This document shows positions 1 to 8,929 of a stretch of DNA of 64,000 nt, in pieces; the stretch's first letter is position 1; every line of letters begins with the position of its first letter. Source of the DNA: Cohnella sp. OV330 (GTDB lineage: Bacteria > Bacillota > Bacilli > Paenibacillales > Paenibacillaceae); the NCBI RefSeq assembly GCF_900112065.1, contig NZ_FOKE01000004.1, forward strand, positions 186,001 to 250,000, written 5' to 3'. A model generated the notes under the pieces. That model was given only the letters and a program-made list of their open reading frames with translations. It was not told the DNA's origin and did not search any database. A program made the position numbers and the translations under genes.

Positions 1-219
1 GGCTACGATCGTCGAGCGGTCGAGATCGAGTTTGTTGAGGTTGGCCGACAATACGCGTTCGCCGTTTAAAATGACGAGCAGGTACGCGACCGCCGCGGCA
101 AGAACAGCCAGTACGGCGATGCAGATGATCCAAATGAGAGCGACTTTGCCCCGACCGCGCTTGCGCGGGGGCTTGCCGCTTTTCCCGCTGCGGGACGGTT
201 TCGGTGCTGACTGAGCCAA
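1..219 (-). CDS. Class A penicillin-binding protein (PBP1A-like), N-terminal fragment
   Basis: Only the first 73 residues are inside the window; the gene continues past the left edge. The start is read as TTG at 219, because a GGGGAG ribosome-binding site lies 8 bases upstream and no ATG fits. The fragment has a very basic cytoplasmic head rich in Lys, Arg, Ser and Pro (residues 1-24), one membrane segment (about 25-48) and then NGERVLSANLNKLDLDRS. That segment, ending just before an expected 'I-x-D-x-x-G' stretch, is typical of the pedestal preceding the glycosyltransferase-51 domain of PBP1A-type enzymes, which polymerise and cross-link peptidoglycan outside the membrane. The catalytic domains are not visible, so the assignment rests on this N-terminal pattern and could be another GT51 or bitopic protein. 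Confidence 0.55.
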   Translation of the reverse strand, partial: MAQSAPKPSRSGKSGKPPRKRGRGKVALIWIICIAVLAVLAAAVAYLLVILNGERVLSANLNKLDLDRSTIVA

Positions 220-280
220 TGGCTTTTCTCCCCTTTTACAGTACGATTTTTCTCTGTCTATACCATACCCGCTCAAAAGA

Positions 281-303
281 AGAACAACCCAAGTGTTGGG
301 TTG
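281..303 (-). terminator. Intrinsic terminator downstream of hfq
   Basis: An 8-bp perfect stem (CAACCCAA / TTGGGTTG, loop of three bases, 285-303) is followed on the minus strand by TTCTTCTTTT. It sits 77 bases past the hfq stop and separates the mutS-hfq operon from the penicillin-binding protein gene. Confidence 0.65.
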
Positions 304-380
304 CCCTGTGGCCTGGCTATTCAATTAGACGCTGAAGGGGGGTGAAAGGTTTCGTTAACGGAGCTGCGCGCGCGCACGCG

Positions 381-623
381 TCAAGCGTTGGCCCCGGCGT
401 CCTGCTGCTGAAGGGATACGTTGCGCTGCGGCATGAACGTGCTGATGGCATGCTTGTACACCATCTGCTGCCGGCCGTCGCTGTCGATGACGATCGTGAA
501 GTTGTCGAAGGCGCGGACGACGCCGCGAATCTGAAAGCCGTTGGTCAAGTAAACGGTGACGGGCACGCTATCCTTGCGCAGTTGATTCAGAAACGTATCC
601 TGGATGTTTATGGACTTGTTCAT
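381..623 (-). CDS. hfq: RNA chaperone Hfq
   Basis: An 80-residue Sm-like protein of the usual Firmicute length. The Sm1 region is about residues 12-45 and the Sm2 signature YKHAIST is at 56-62; both are intact, as are the N-terminal Q8, D9 and F11-type proximal-face residues. Hfq forms a hexameric ring that binds A- and U-rich RNA and can promote sRNA-mRNA pairing; in Gram-positive bacteria its phenotype is often mild. It is the last gene of the mutS-mutL-miaA operon, 52 bases after miaA, with a GGGGGAT ribosome-binding site before ATG. The miaA-hfq neighbourhood is widely conserved. Family identity is certain; the role in this organism is inferred. Confidence 0.97.
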   Translation of the reverse strand: MNKSINIQDTFLNQLRKDSVPVTVYLTNGFQIRGVVRAFDNFTIVIDSDGRQQMVYKHAISTFMPQRNVSLQQQDAGANA

Positions 624-675
624 TACCGGTATCCCCCATCGCCATTAATTTCTTGTGTAAGATTATATTCAAAGC

Positions 676-1629
676 TCATTTTAACTTTCCTGCTATTATA
701 GCATAGATCATTGGATAAAGATCGGAGATTTTTGCGGCGCCGTCGGCGTCGATCCAAACCAAGTCCTGCATGTGGCGGAACCAGGAGAGCTGGCGCTTGG
801 CGAACCGCCGCGTATCCCGCTTGAGCATCGTTACCGCATCTTCGTACGCGATGCGGCCTTCGAGGTACGCGGTCATCTCCTTGTAACCGAGCGCCTGCAT
901 GGAAACGGACGACGAGGACAGTCCTGCCTCCAGCAGCCCCCGTACCTCCTCCTCGAGCCCTTGCGCCAGCATGTCGTCGACCCGTTGGTCGATGCGCGCG
1001 TACAGCTTGGCCCGATCCATATGGAGTCCGAGCAGCACGAGGTTATACGGCGATTCCTTGCGGTCCCCGCGCGCCTCGCCAAGCTGCTCCGACGCGGGAC
1101 GTCCTGTCGTCGCATGGATTTCCAGCGCGCGGATGACGCGCCGGACGTCGTTCGGATGGAGTCTCGACGCGGTCGCCGGATCGACGGCCGACAGCTTCGC
1201 GTGGAGCGCTTCGGCGCCTTCCGTATCGGCGATCGCCTGCATCGACGCTCGGAATTCGGGATCGCTGCCCGACGGCTGAAATCCGAACCCGTAGCAGACC
1301 GACTCGACGTACAATCCCGTGCCGCCGACGATAAAAGGAATGCGCCCGCGACCCTGAATGTCCCGGATCGCCTCCCCGCAGGCCGCCTGGAAGTCTGCTG
1401 CCGAGAACGGCTCAGCCGGATTCTTGATGTCGATCAGATGGTGCGGGACGCCCTCGCGCTCGGCGAACGGCAGCTTGGCCGTGCCGATATCCATCCCCCT
1501 GTATACCTGCATCGAATCCCCGCTGATAATCTCGCAATCGAACGTCTTGGCGATCGCGAGGCTCGCCGCCGTCTTGCCGACGGCCGTCGGTCCGACCAGC
1601 GCGATCAGCGGAGGCTTGTTGTTCGTCAT
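676..1629 (-). CDS. miaA: tRNA dimethylallyltransferase MiaA
   Basis: A 317-residue enzyme that transfers the dimethylallyl group of DMAPP to N6 of A37 in tRNAs reading UNN codons, the first step towards ms2i6A. The P-loop GPTAVGKT is at residues 13-20, followed by the DSMQVYRGMDIGTAK substrate region, the HHLID motif and GGTGLYV. Length matches the family. The ATG overlaps the stop of the upstream methyltransferase by four bases (ATGA), so translation is probably coupled. It lies between an rRNA-type methyltransferase and hfq, giving an RNA-modification tail to the mismatch-repair operon. Confidence 0.97.
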   Translation of the reverse strand: MTNNKPPLIALVGPTAVGKTAASLAIAKTFDCEIISGDSMQVYRGMDIGTAKLPFAEREGVPHHLIDIKNPAEPFSAADFQAACGEAIRDIQGRGRIPFIVGGTGLYVESVCYGFGFQPSGSDPEFRASMQAIADTEGAEALHAKLSAVDPATASRLHPNDVRRVIRALEIHATTGRPASEQLGEARGDRKESPYNLVLLGLHMDRAKLYARIDQRVDDMLAQGLEEEVRGLLEAGLSSSSVSMQALGYKEMTAYLEGRIAYEDAVTMLKRDTRRFAKRQLSWFRHMQDLVWIDADGAAKISDLYPMIYAIIAGKLK

Positions 1630-2408
1630 TGAATCCCGATCACTCCATAGTCCACGGCCGAATAGGAAGTCCGGACGCGCCGGAACCCGTGCCGTTCAAA
1701 TTCGCCGCTCGTCTTGTGGTCCTTCAGCACGACGGCGCGGCGGGCAACCCGTCTCGCCTCCGCGATCGCCTCGGCGGCGAGGGACCGGTCCTCCGCGTGA
1801 ACACGGAGCGGCCTTAAGGAAGCCGAACCGAGGACGGGCTTCGCGAACATCGGGTCGAAGTAGACGATATCCGCGCTGCGGTCTTGCATGCCGCGCAGCG
1901 CCTGCAGGTGCTCGCCATGCCTCACGTTCACCCTGCGCATCGCCTCGTCGAGCTCGGGCATTCCGCTTTCGTACGCCTTCAGCCCTTCTCTGACGATCAT
2001 GTACAGAATGCGCGACGCTTCGATGGCAGTCACGCTGCCGCCGTCCCCCGCGGCGAAGGACAGGACGAGCGCGTCGGCTCCGAGGCCCGCCGTGCAATCG
2101 ACGACGACGTCGCCGGACCGCACGCCCGACGCTTCGATGAGCGCGTCGCCGCCGCCCTCGAGCAGTCGCTTGACCCTGATCTGCGCCATGCTTGGATGGT
2201 AGAAAAGCGGCTCCGCGCCGTCCGCTCTGTACCGCAAGCCTTGCGGTCCCGCGACAAGGATGCCGCCGGCGGCATCCTTGTACTTGCGGGCGAGCCCTGC
2301 CAGCGTCTCGCGGCGCCGCTCGGCGAAGCGGCAGCCGAGTTCGACCGCCAGCCCGCGAGCGTAGGCCGCCAGCGCCGGGTCCGGCTTTTCCGCGGTCGTC
2401 ACGATCAA
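1626..2408 (-). CDS. RsmJ-like class I SAM-dependent methyltransferase
   Basis: About 260 residues when started at TTG 2408, whose codon overlaps the mutL TGA (TTGA) and has GGTGAT just upstream; a GTG at 2402 is the alternative. Longer upstream readings lie inside mutL and are discarded. The SAM-binding motif I, VVDCTAGLGADALVLS, falls at about residues 102-117, an acidic motif II around TAIEAS (128-132), and the motif IV-like VYFDPMF at 183-189, followed by a VVLKDH strand. This pattern matches the RsmJ/YhiQ family; E. coli RsmJ methylates G1516 of 16S rRNA. Bacillales homologues are mostly uncharacterised, so the rRNA substrate is inference. Coupled to mutL upstream and miaA downstream. 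Confidence 0.8.
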   Translation of the reverse strand: MIVTTAEKPDPALAAYARGLAVELGCRFAERRRETLAGLARKYKDAAGGILVAGPQGLRYRADGAEPLFYHPSMAQIRVKRLLEGGGDALIEASGVRSGDVVVDCTAGLGADALVLSFAAGDGGSVTAIEASRILYMIVREGLKAYESGMPELDEAMRRVNVRHGEHLQALRGMQDRSADIVYFDPMFAKPVLGSASLRPLRVHAEDRSLAAEAIAEARRVARRAVVLKDHKTSGEFERHGFRRVRTSYSAVDYGVIGIQ

Positions 2409-4483
2409 GACATCACCCGCTTGAACATTTTCTCGAGCTCGTACGTCGTGAAGCTGACGACGATGGGCCGGCCGTGCGGACAGGTATAAGGCTGCTTGCA
2501 AGCGGCCAGCCTGCGGAGCAGCGTCTCGCCGGCTTCGCGCGTCAGCGCTTGGTTGGCCTTGATCGAAGCTTTGCAGGAGCACAGGATCGCCGCTTTCTCG
2601 CGGATCTTATGAAGATCGATGCCTCGCTCCTTCAGGATCCACTCCGCCATCTCCCGCACGATGTCCGCCTCGTCCCCTTCGGGGAGCCAGTGCGGCACGG
2701 CCCGTACGATAAAGGTATTGCCCCCGAAGTCTTCGAGATATACGCCCGCGAGCTCGAACCAGGGGAGCTTGCCTCGGATGGCCGCATACTCGTCCGGCGC
2801 GAAGGAGAGCGTGACCGGGAGCAGCAGCTCCTGGCTCGCGGCCGCCGGATCGCCGAACTTTTCGTAGTAGATCTCATAATGAATGCGCTCGTGCGCGGCA
2901 TGCTGATCGATCAGGTACAAGCCGCCGTCGTTCTGGGCGACGATGTACGTGCCGTGCAGCTGGCCGATCCAGTAGAGCTCGGGAAACTCGGGCTTCGTAT
3001 CCGCGGCCGCGGCGCCGAACGCCGCCCGCCACACTTGATCGGGCAGCTTGCCTTGCTCCTGTCCCCGACTTCTGTCGTTCCAGGGATCGCGCGCCGGCGC
3101 GGCATAGCCGCCGCCGGTCGGACGCGCTTCGCGAACCGCGTCCTGGCGCGGGCCGGGCGAAGGCGCAACCGAAGGCGGGACGTACGGCGGTCGGCTGGCG
3201 GCGCTGTCCCGTTTTCTTTCCCCGTTTCCGGATAAAGTTGAATCCGCATTTTTTGATAAAGCGGACGATTCGTACGGCTGCCGGCCCTCTGCAGGCAATA
3301 TTGGCTCGGCTCTGGCTGCCTCGCCGCTTGGCGCAGCCTCCAGTCGGGCTGTCGACGGTTGTTCGGCGCCCGTCTGCGTATCGCCCCGATCCGCTGCCGG
3401 TTCCGACTCGACCGGGGGAAGCTGGAACCGAATTTGCTCCTGCTGCCAGGTCTCGGGCTTCGGCTTGCGAACGGCCGTGCCCGAAGGGATATAGGCATAT
3501 GACTCGAGCGCCTGCTTGACGGCCGCCTCGACAAACGCGCGCAGCTCGGTTTCTTTGCTAAAGCGGACCTCGAGCTTGGCGGGGTGAACGTTCACGTCCA
3601 GCAGCGACGGATGCATCCGCAGGTGCAATACGGACAACGGATAACGATTGATCGGAAGCAGCGTGTGATAAGCCTGAAGCAGCGGCTGGACGACGGCCGG
3701 GCTGCGCACGAACCGCCCGTTGACGATGATCGTCACCGCTGTTCGGCTCGCGCGCGTCTCGATCGGCATGGCGGTAAGGCCGGACAGCGAAAAATCTGGG
3801 CCGTCAGCCTGCACCTCCAGCATCGCCTTGGCGGGTCCCGAGCCGTAGATGGCCGCGACGACCTGCCGCAGATCGCCGTTCCCCGGCGTCCGCAGAAGGA
3901 CGGAGCCGTTGTGCGAGAACGTAAACGCGACGTCCGGACGCGCAAGCGCCTGCCTGTAAACGACGTCGGACAGATGCGACAGCTCCGTCTGGATCGTGCG
4001 CATATATTTGAGCCGTGCCGGCGTGTTGTAAAAAAGCTCTTTGACCGACATGTCCGTGCCTTGCGGCGACGCTGCGTCCTCGTGGCGCTTGACCGTGCCG
4101 CCCTCGATCTCGAGCAGCCGGCCGAGCCCGCCGGATTCGGAGGCGCTCAGACAGCGGACTTTGGCGACGGACGCGATACTCGGCAGGGCTTCGCCCCGGA
4201 AGCCGAGCGTCGAGATCTGGAACAGGTCGCGTCCGCTCGCGATCTTGCTCGTCGCGTGGCGCTGGAAGGCGACGAGCAGGTCGTCCGCTTGGATGCCCGC
4301 TCCGTCGTCCACGACCCGGATCAGCGAGAGGCCGCCCTCCTCCGCGGTAATGTCGACGTGCTTGGCGCCGGCGTCTACCGCGTTCTCGATCAGCTCCTTG
4401 AGCACGGAAGCCGGACGCTCGACGACCTCGCCGGCCGCGATCTGATTCGATAGATGCTCGTCCAGCTGGATGATGATCCCCAT
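2405..4483 (-). CDS. mutL: DNA mismatch repair endonuclease MutL
   Basis: A 692-residue MutL. The N-terminal GHKL ATPase is complete: the E of VKELIENAVDAG, the DDGAGI box, GFRGEAL and the downstream helices. A low-complexity linker rich in Ala, Pro, Glu and Arg covers roughly 340-480. The C-terminal dimerisation and endonuclease domain carries DQHAAHERIHYE, the metal-binding DQHA(X)2E(X)4E motif that marks nicking MutL proteins in bacteria lacking MutH, plus the late CPHGRP motif. It acts with MutS from the same operon to nick the error-containing strand. ATG start after an AAGGGGGGAC-type ribosome-binding site; the last codons overlap the methyltransferase gene. Confidence 0.98.
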   Translation of the reverse strand: MGIIIQLDEHLSNQIAAGEVVERPASVLKELIENAVDAGAKHVDITAEEGGLSLIRVVDDGAGIQADDLLVAFQRHATSKIASGRDLFQISTLGFRGEALPSIASVAKVRCLSASESGGLGRLLEIEGGTVKRHEDAASPQGTDMSVKELFYNTPARLKYMRTIQTELSHLSDVVYRQALARPDVAFTFSHNGSVLLRTPGNGDLRQVVAAIYGSGPAKAMLEVQADGPDFSLSGLTAMPIETRASRTAVTIIVNGRFVRSPAVVQPLLQAYHTLLPINRYPLSVLHLRMHPSLLDVNVHPAKLEVRFSKETELRAFVEAAVKQALESYAYIPSGTAVRKPKPETWQQEQIRFQLPPVESEPAADRGDTQTGAEQPSTARLEAAPSGEAARAEPILPAEGRQPYESSALSKNADSTLSGNGERKRDSAASRPPYVPPSVAPSPGPRQDAVREARPTGGGYAAPARDPWNDRSRGQEQGKLPDQVWRAAFGAAAADTKPEFPELYWIGQLHGTYIVAQNDGGLYLIDQHAAHERIHYEIYYEKFGDPAAASQELLLPVTLSFAPDEYAAIRGKLPWFELAGVYLEDFGGNTFIVRAVPHWLPEGDEADIVREMAEWILKERGIDLHKIREKAAILCSCKASIKANQALTREAGETLLRRLAACKQPYTCPHGRPIVVSFTTYELEKMFKRVMS

Positions 4484-4518
4484 GTTCGTCCCCCCTTCCT
4501 AGCTTTCGGCAGCGGTCG

Positions 4519-5955
4519 TCAAGCCGCCGAATCGTAAAGCGTGACCGTGCCGTCGCCTACTGCCGCCCAGGTCAGATTGGCGAACCACTTGGACAGCAGC
4601 CGCACGTCGATGTAGCTGACGCCGTTTTTGACGATGACGTGGCTGTCCGAAGCGGCAAGCCGATGCGTCGTTCCGTCCTTGTCGAGCACGATCTGCCGGG
4701 CTTTGGCATCGTAGCTCAGCTTCGCTTCGGAGGCGAGGGCCCCCAGCTTCGAGCTAACGTACCAGACGCCGTTTTTCTTGATGACGGATCCGGCGTCGGC
4801 CGTGCGAATGCCGTTGACGACGAGCGCGCCTCTGCCGACGGTCAACCTGACGTCCCCGCCTCCGGCAAGCCGATAAGCCGCAAGCAGCTGCTGGAGGCCG
4901 CCCGTGACGGCGACGTCGGGCGTCAGCCCGACCTTGTCCACCTTTTTGCCGCCTGGCGTCTTGTATTCTTGCACGGTCACCTTGAGCGTGCCGCCCGAAG
5001 CGACGGGAATGAGCTGCTGAATGACGCCTTTGCCGTACGTCTTCGTGCCGACCAGCTTGGCGACGCCGTATTCCTGCAGCGCGCCGGACAGCAGCTCCGT
5101 CGCGCTCGCGCTGCCGCCGTCGACGAGAATGTAAACGGGATAGTCGCGTTTCTCGCCGTGCAGCTCGATCGGGGTGTCCTTGCCGTCGCGGTCGGCTACG
5201 TGCGCCAGGATGCCGTCGGCGACGAACAGCGCGCCGATCTGCTGGGCTTGGTCCACGTAGCCGCCTCCGTTGCCGCGAAGGTCGACGACGAGGGACGTCA
5301 TTCCCTGTCCTTCAAGCGATTGCAGCTGCGCTTTGAACTTGGCAGCGGCATCCGCGGAGAAGGAATCCAAGCGAAGGTAGCCGACGCCGGCGCCCATCAG
5401 GCGCGACGTCGCGACCGGCAGCTGCATCGAGGTCCGCGCGACCAGAAACTGCAGCTTGACCAACCCCCGCTTGACGCCGACGTTGACTGTCGAGCCTTCC
5501 TTGCCTGCGGCCATGACCTGGATCGCGTCGATCGACTTGCCCGCGGTCGCCGCGCCGTCGATCGAGACGAGCGCGTCGCCCGGCATTAGGCCGGCCTTGA
5601 AGGCCGGGCTGTCCGGCACGACGTTCTCAAGGTACGTGATCCCGTCGTCCTGAGACATGACGATGCCGATGCCGACGAACGACTGGTTGATCGCGTTGGA
5701 GAAGCTTTGCAGCTCTTCAGGCGAGAAATACTGCGTATACGGATCGTCAAGCGAGCCGATCATCGCTTCGATCTCGGACTCGTTCAGTTTATCGTCCGTA
5801 GGCTTGCTGATATGGTACTCTTCCAGCAGCTGGCGCACTTCGTTGACTTGATCCTGGGTAGCGGCGCCGGCGACCGCCGGAAGCCATAGGACGGACAATG
5901 CCAGACACAAAGCCGTCTTGAGCAGCATGCCCGCCGTTCCTTTTTGTTTTTTCAA
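4519..5955 (-). CDS. S41 family (CtpA-like) exported protease with C-terminal stalk domain
   Basis: About 478 residues from TTG 5955, chosen because AAAAGGGGAT lies 7 bases upstream; a further-upstream frame would extend 48 bases into mutS. A signal peptide (about 1-31, ending AVAGA) leads to a short N-terminal helical region, a PDZ domain (about 92-175, with SPAFKAGLMPGDALVSIDG) and an S41 peptidase core. The catalytic serine motif GSASATE is at 281-287 and the lysine in TYGKG at 309, so a Ser-Lys dyad is present. The C-terminal 110 residues contain two copper-amine-oxidase-N-like (stalk) repeats. Probably a cell-surface processing protease; substrate unknown. Its position between mutS and mutL is odd. 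Confidence 0.9.
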   Translation of the reverse strand: MKKQKGTAGMLLKTALCLALSVLWLPAVAGAATQDQVNEVRQLLEEYHISKPTDDKLNESEIEAMIGSLDDPYTQYFSPEELQSFSNAINQSFVGIGIVMSQDDGITYLENVVPDSPAFKAGLMPGDALVSIDGAATAGKSIDAIQVMAAGKEGSTVNVGVKRGLVKLQFLVARTSMQLPVATSRLMGAGVGYLRLDSFSADAAAKFKAQLQSLEGQGMTSLVVDLRGNGGGYVDQAQQIGALFVADGILAHVADRDGKDTPIELHGEKRDYPVYILVDGGSASATELLSGALQEYGVAKLVGTKTYGKGVIQQLIPVASGGTLKVTVQEYKTPGGKKVDKVGLTPDVAVTGGLQQLLAAYRLAGGGDVRLTVGRGALVVNGIRTADAGSVIKKNGVWYVSSKLGALASEAKLSYDAKARQIVLDKDGTTHRLAASDSHVIVKNGVSYIDVRLLSKWFANLTWAAVGDGTVTLYDSAA

Positions 5956-5957
5956 AT

Positions 5958-8690
5958 TCAATCCCCTTTTCCGATCAGTTGATTGCGAGCGTCGTTCAGC
6001 CATTCCAGCGCCTGCAGCGGCGTCATGCGCATGACGTCGAGCTTGCGCATCTTGTCGAGCAGCTTGTCCGCTTCGGACGGTCTCGACTTCGCCGTTTTCG
6101 CTTCGGCTGCGGCGGCGGCTTCTTCAAACATCGACAGCTGTTGGATGCCGCCGGCCGCTACCGCTGCCGCGGCCGGTTCGCGCTCCGCGACCGAATCTGC
6201 CGCCGCTTGTTCCGTAGACGAAGCAGCCGCGGCATACGCCGGGAACGAAGCCGGCGAAGCAACGGCGCCGTCTGTCGCGTCCTCCGGCGGGCTTGGCGCC
6301 GCGCCGGCGGCTTCGAGCAATCCGTACGCTCTCTGGACGATCGAATCCGGCAAGCCGGCGAGCTGCGCGCAGTAAATGCCGAAGCTGGAATCCGCCGCGC
6401 CGGCCACGAGCTTGCGAAGGAACGTGACGCCGTCCGCGCTTTCCTTGACGGCCATGCAGCCGTTGCGAAGCCCCCCGAGCGTCTCCTCGAGGTGGGCCAG
6501 CTCATGGTAATGCGTGGAGACAAGCGCCTTGCAGCCGATCCGGTCGTGCACGTATTCGATGACGGATTGGGCGATCGCCATGCCCTCGTCCGTCGAAGTG
6601 CCGCGGCCGAGCTCGTCGATGATAACCAAGCTGCGCTCCGTTGCCTGTTCGGTCATGATCTGAATGTCCTTCATTTCCACCATGAACGTGCTCTGCCCGC
6701 CAACGAGATCGTCGGCCGCGCCGATCCGCGTGAAGATGCGGTCGACCATCGGCAGCTCGGCGCGGGCCGCAGGCACGAAGCAGCCGATCTGGGCCATGAT
6801 GCAGATCATCGCGACCTGCCGCATATACGTGCTCTTGCCCGCCATGTTCGGACCCGTGATGAGCAGGATCGGACCGCCTTCGCGCGTAAGCGATGCGTCG
6901 TTCGAGATGTAGGCGCTCCCTTCGGTGACGGCTTCAACGACGGGATGCCGGCCTCCCGATACGTTCAGGTCGTAGCCGTCGCTCCAGGTCGGCCTGACGT
7001 ACCGCCTCTCCGCGCTGACCTCGGCCAGCGACTGCAGGACGTCGAGGCTCGCCACGCGTTCGGCCAACTGCTGCAGCCTGGGGATATGAAGGGCGATCTC
7101 GTCGCGCAGGGCGGCGAACAGCTCGTACTCCAGGTCCACCATACGCTCCTCCGCCTCGAGGATGAGCGATTCCTTTTCCTTCAGCTCCGGCGTGACGTAG
7201 CGCTCGGCGTTGGCCAGCGTCTGCTTGCGCTCGTACCGGCCCTCGGGCAGCGTGCCGAGATTGGCCCGCGTCACCTCAAGGTAGTAGCCGAACACTTTGT
7301 TGAAGCCGATCTTCAGCGACTTGATGCCCGTCGCCTCGCGCTCCCGCCGCTCGAGCTCGGCGATCCAGGTCTTGCCGTTCTTGCTCGCCTCGCGAAGCTC
7401 GTCCAGCCGCTCGTGAAACCCGGGACGGATCAGTCCGCCCTCGCGCACCGACACCGGCGGCTCTCCCGCGATCGCGTCCGCGATCGAAAGCGCGAGATCC
7501 TCGCAGGCATCAAGCGACCGCGACAATGCGGACAGCGGCCCGGAACCGAGCTCCGCGCAAATGTCCTTGAGCGCCGGAATGCGCGAGAGCGACGCCCCGA
7601 GCGCGTTCAGGTCACGCGCGTTGGCCGTGCCGTAGGCGATCCGCCCGACCAGCCGCTCAAGGTCGTAAATCTCCGACAGCGCGGCGCGCAGATCCTCGCG
7701 CAACATCCAGTTGCCGTGCAGCGCCTCGACGGCGTCGAGCCGCTCGTCCGCGGCCGCCCGGTCGAGCAGCGGCTGGTCGATCCACCGCTTGAGCTGGCGC
7801 GCGCCCATCGCCGTGCGCGTGCGGTCGAGCAGCCACAGCAGCGAGCCCTTGCGGGCGCGGTCGCGCACCGTCTCGGTCAGCTCGAGGTTGCGCCGCGTGA
7901 AGGCGTCGAGCGCCATGAATTGCTGCGGATCGTAGCTCTTGACCGCCCGCACGTGGGCAAGCGACCGCTTTTGCGTCTCGCCGAGATATGCGGCGAGACG
8001 AGCGACGGCCAGCTTTCTTACCGGCTCGTGCCTTTCCCACCGCTCTTCGGGGAACTGCTCGGCTAATCGTTCGCCCGGTTCCTGCGCTTGCGATCTGACC
8101 GTCGTGACCAGCGCTCTGCCCGACGCCCGGGACGCCTCTTCCAAAATGGCGAGCGCCCGCTCGTCGCCGACGGCCTCGGAAGGCCGATAGACGTTCAGCT
8201 CGTTTTTAACCGGCTCCGCGGACGCGGCGAACGAAGTCACGTACATCTCGCCTGTCGTCAGATCGCACGCGGCGAGTCCGAATCGGCCTTCGAGCTCGGC
8301 GGCGCCGACGATAAAGTTGTTCGCGCCGCCCGTGAGCGACTTCGTCTCCATCACCGTGCCCGGCGTGACGATGCGCACGATCTCGCGCTTCACGACGCCC
8401 TTGGCCGCCTTCGGATCTTCCACTTGCTCGCAAATCGCGACTTTGTAGCCTTTGTCGACCAGCCTTGCTATGTAACCTTCTGCCGAGTGATGGGGGACGC
8501 CGCACATCGGAATGCGCTCTTCCTGCCCCGCTCCCCTGCCGGTCAGCGTAATCTCGAGCTCGCGGGACGCCGTAAGGGCGTCTTCGAAAAACATTTCATA
8601 GAAATCGCCCAGGCGGAAGAACAAAAGGGCATCCTTCGCCTCTTCCTTCACGGACAAATACTGCTGCATCATCGGGGTATAGCCGGCCAT
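5958..8690 (-). CDS. mutS: DNA mismatch repair protein MutS
   Basis: A 910-residue MutS started at ATG 8690, with GGAGG 5 bases upstream; a TTG 12 bases earlier overlaps that ribosome-binding site and is rejected. The mismatch-binding F-x-E motif is at F30-Y31-E32. The connector, core and clamp domains follow, then the ATPase with Walker A GPNMAGKSTYM (about residue 612), Walker B VIIDELGRGTS and the STHYHEL switch. The C-terminus has an Ala/Pro-rich linker and a short helical tail (LDKMRKLDVMRMTPLQALEWL), which in other MutS proteins mediates tetramer or beta-clamp contacts. First gene of the repair operon, behind an extended -10 promoter. Confidence 0.98.
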   Translation of the reverse strand: MAGYTPMMQQYLSVKEEAKDALLFFRLGDFYEMFFEDALTASRELEITLTGRGAGQEERIPMCGVPHHSAEGYIARLVDKGYKVAICEQVEDPKAAKGVVKREIVRIVTPGTVMETKSLTGGANNFIVGAAELEGRFGLAACDLTTGEMYVTSFAASAEPVKNELNVYRPSEAVGDERALAILEEASRASGRALVTTVRSQAQEPGERLAEQFPEERWERHEPVRKLAVARLAAYLGETQKRSLAHVRAVKSYDPQQFMALDAFTRRNLELTETVRDRARKGSLLWLLDRTRTAMGARQLKRWIDQPLLDRAAADERLDAVEALHGNWMLREDLRAALSEIYDLERLVGRIAYGTANARDLNALGASLSRIPALKDICAELGSGPLSALSRSLDACEDLALSIADAIAGEPPVSVREGGLIRPGFHERLDELREASKNGKTWIAELERREREATGIKSLKIGFNKVFGYYLEVTRANLGTLPEGRYERKQTLANAERYVTPELKEKESLILEAEERMVDLEYELFAALRDEIALHIPRLQQLAERVASLDVLQSLAEVSAERRYVRPTWSDGYDLNVSGGRHPVVEAVTEGSAYISNDASLTREGGPILLITGPNMAGKSTYMRQVAMICIMAQIGCFVPAARAELPMVDRIFTRIGAADDLVGGQSTFMVEMKDIQIMTEQATERSLVIIDELGRGTSTDEGMAIAQSVIEYVHDRIGCKALVSTHYHELAHLEETLGGLRNGCMAVKESADGVTFLRKLVAGAADSSFGIYCAQLAGLPDSIVQRAYGLLEAAGAAPSPPEDATDGAVASPASFPAYAAAASSTEQAAADSVAEREPAAAAVAAGGIQQLSMFEEAAAAAEAKTAKSRPSEADKLLDKMRKLDVMRMTPLQALEWLNDARNQLIGKGD

Positions 8691-8727
8691 AGAATCCTCC
8701 AATTTGTCGCACTGAACTCATCTATCT

Positions 8728-8736
8728 ATTATACCA
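8728..8736 (-). promoter_or_regulatory. Extended -10 promoter of the mutS operon
   Basis: On the minus strand TGGTATAAT occurs 37 bases upstream of the mutS ATG: a perfect TATAAT with the TGn extension. No convincing -35 hexamer is found at 16-18 bases, consistent with an extended -10 sigma-A promoter. Confidence 0.6.
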
Positions 8737-8808
8737 AGCTTTGCGAGGTTCGTCGTGGTCGGCGCGGAAACTGGCAGAAACTAGGGGCGAAAGGCAATTC
8801 GCGCATCG

Positions 8809-8840
8809 AAAAAAGCGGCTGCGCGTCCCCCGCCAGCCGC
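8809..8840 (-). terminator. Intrinsic terminator of the amidoligase gene
   Basis: A 7-bp stem GCGGCTG / CAGCCGC (8815-8821 and 8834-8840), with a 12-base GC-rich loop, is followed on the minus strand by six T. It lies about 90 bases beyond the amidoligase stop and upstream of the mutS promoter, separating the two units. Confidence 0.7.
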
Positions 8841-8856
8841 ATGCTCCGTTTTGTCG

Positions 8857-8886
8857 CTTGCAGTCGCTTGCAGTGGCTTGCAGTCG
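8857..8886. repeat. Three tandem copies of a 10-bp unit
   Basis: CTTGCAGTCG, CTTGCAGTGG and CTTGCAGTCG follow each other without a gap in the 3' untranslated region between the amidoligase stop and its terminator. Degenerate related steps (CTCTTCCTCG, CTCTTCGCC) continue rightwards. Ten bases equals about one helical turn. No function is apparent. Confidence 0.75.
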
Positions 8887-8929
8887 CTCTTCCTCGCTCT
8901 TCGCCTTAGCGCTTCGCCCTTCTTAGACG

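Noticed and set aside
5979..8066. A 695-codon open frame on the plus strand
   Set aside because: Antisense to mutS, no ribosome-binding site and no recognisable motif.
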